Of a DNA stretch of 13,303 nt, positions 12,786 through 13,303 are shown one piece after another. The DNA comes from Planctomycetes bacterium UBA2386. GTDB taxonomy: Bacteria > Planctomycetota > UBA1135 > UBA2386. The stretch spans positions 1 through 13,303 of the forward strand of contig DDSQ01000112.1 of the NCBI GenBank assembly GCA_002343845.1. The letters are read 5' to 3'. Numbering within the stretch: position 1 is the stretch's first letter; the number at the start of each line of letters is the position of its first letter. The notes under the pieces were generated by a model that saw only the letters and a list, made by a program, of their open reading frames with translations, had not been told where the DNA came from and did no database searches. Made by a program: the position numbers and the translations under genes.

Positions 12786-13303
12786 GTGAGCGGCACGGCA
12801 GAACTCGCATCGGCGATCCGCGGCGGCGACCGCAGCGCTCTCGCCCGCGGCATCACCCTGGTCGAGAGCCGGCGCGAACCGGACGCCGTCGCGGCCGACG
12901 AACTGCTGCAAGCGCTGCTGCCGGCGACCGGCAAGGCGACGCGCGTCGGCATCACCGGCGCCCCCGGCGTCGGCAAGAGCACGCTGATCGAAGCGCTCGG
13001 CCAACGGCTCTGCGCGGCCGGGCGGCGTGTCGCGGTGCTGGCCGTCGACCCGAGTTCGTCGGTGAGCGGCGGCAGCATCCTCGGCGACAAGACGCGCATG
13101 TCCGAGCTCGCGCGCGACGAACGCGCGTTCATCCGGCCGACGCCGAGCGGCGACGCGACCGGCGGCGTCGCCGCGCGCACGCGCGAGGCGATGCTGCTGT
13201 GCGAAGCCGCGGGCTTCGACGTCGTGCTCGTCGAGACGATCGGCACCGGCCAGTCCGAGCTCGCCGTGCACGGCATGGTCGACTTCTTCCTGCTGCTGCT
13301 GTC
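12786..13303 (+). CDS. meaB: Methylmalonyl-CoA mutase-associated GTPase MeaB/ArgK, 5' part
   Basis: The frame starts at GTG 12786 and is open to the right edge (172 codons seen; family members are usually about 320-350 aa). After a helical N-terminus ([23 protein letters not shown], typical of the family) come Walker [10 protein letters not shown] (58-66), AVLAVDPSS (84-91), [12 protein letters not shown] (94-105), [13 protein letters not shown] (117-129) and [13 protein letters not shown] (146-158), all MeaB/ArgK hallmarks. These G3E-type GTPases protect and gate adenosylcobalamin loading of methylmalonyl-CoA or related mutases. No mutase gene is in view; it may lie beyond the edge. The family sequence is usually GVGQSE, and here Val is Thr. 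The gene is divergent from the mod operon with 208 nt between. Confidence 0.92.
   Translation, partial: MSGTAELASAIRGGDRSALARGITLVESRREPDAVAADELLQALLPATGKATRVGITGAPGVGKSTLIEALGQRLCAAGRRVAVLAVDPSSSVSGGSILGDKTRMSELARDERAFIRPTPSGDATGGVAARTREAMLLCEAAGFDVVLVETIGTGQSELAVHGMVDFFLLLL

Noticed and set aside
12592..12789. A 65-codon plus-strand frame between the regulator and meaB.
   Set aside because: It runs past the meaB start in another frame, has no domain and covers palindromic promoter DNA.
11388..13271. A 627-codon minus-strand open frame that extends modA upstream across the regulator and meaB.
   Set aside because: The upstream part is antisense to meaB and overlaps the regulator in another frame. 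The real ModA begins with a signal peptide and lipobox at 12143.

Overview
The window is about 13.3 kb of very GC-rich bacterial DNA. It carries eleven protein-coding genes that I can support plus the 3' end of a tRNA. The lineage is best guessed as Planctomycetota (inference). The reasons are an ECF sigma factor joined through one membrane segment to a very large extracytoplasmic region, a secreted laminin-B-like protein, and C-terminal beta-sandwich modules on secreted proteins that I recall from poorly studied planctomycetes. I see no phage, insertion sequence, CRISPR array or other recent-transfer signature.

Layout from left to right. A tRNA 3' end (probably tRNA-Lys, 1-25) is followed by a perfect hairpin. 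A minus-strand lipoprotein of unknown function (134-784) diverges from the membrane-tethered sigma factor (1056-3497, +). A small membrane-anchored NTF2-like protein (3622-4107, -) diverges from an EstD/YbbA-type alpha/beta-hydrolase (4279-5178, +). The hydrolase converges on a secreted laminin-B-domain protein (5264-6238, -), which diverges from a secreted GH18 chitinase (6346-7965, +). The chitinase is followed by an atypical short-chain dehydrogenase with a zinc-ribbon N-terminus (8000-9538, +).

The right part is a compact minus-strand molybdate operon: an HTH-TOBE regulator (12149-12577), then modA, modB and modC (12143 down to 9548), with a 5-nt gap and two 4-nt overlaps. Opposite it, the GTPase MeaB/ArgK starts at 12786 and runs off the right edge.

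The laminin-like protein and the chitinase are both exported, share a 107-bp promoter region and end in similar modules, so they may act together outside the cytoplasm. The mod genes form a self-contained uptake unit whose first gene is probably its own molybdate sensor. The other genes look like single transcription units. Several start codons lie only 6-12 nt after a TANNNT hexamer and lack a Shine-Dalgarno sequence, which suggests leaderless or nearly leaderless mRNAs. Genes inside the mod operon rely on overlap coupling, and the laminin-like gene has a textbook GGAGG.

No gap exceeds 300 bases. The largest gene-free stretches are 785-1055 (divergent promoters with two hairpins) and 12578-12785 (divergent promoters with several palindromes).
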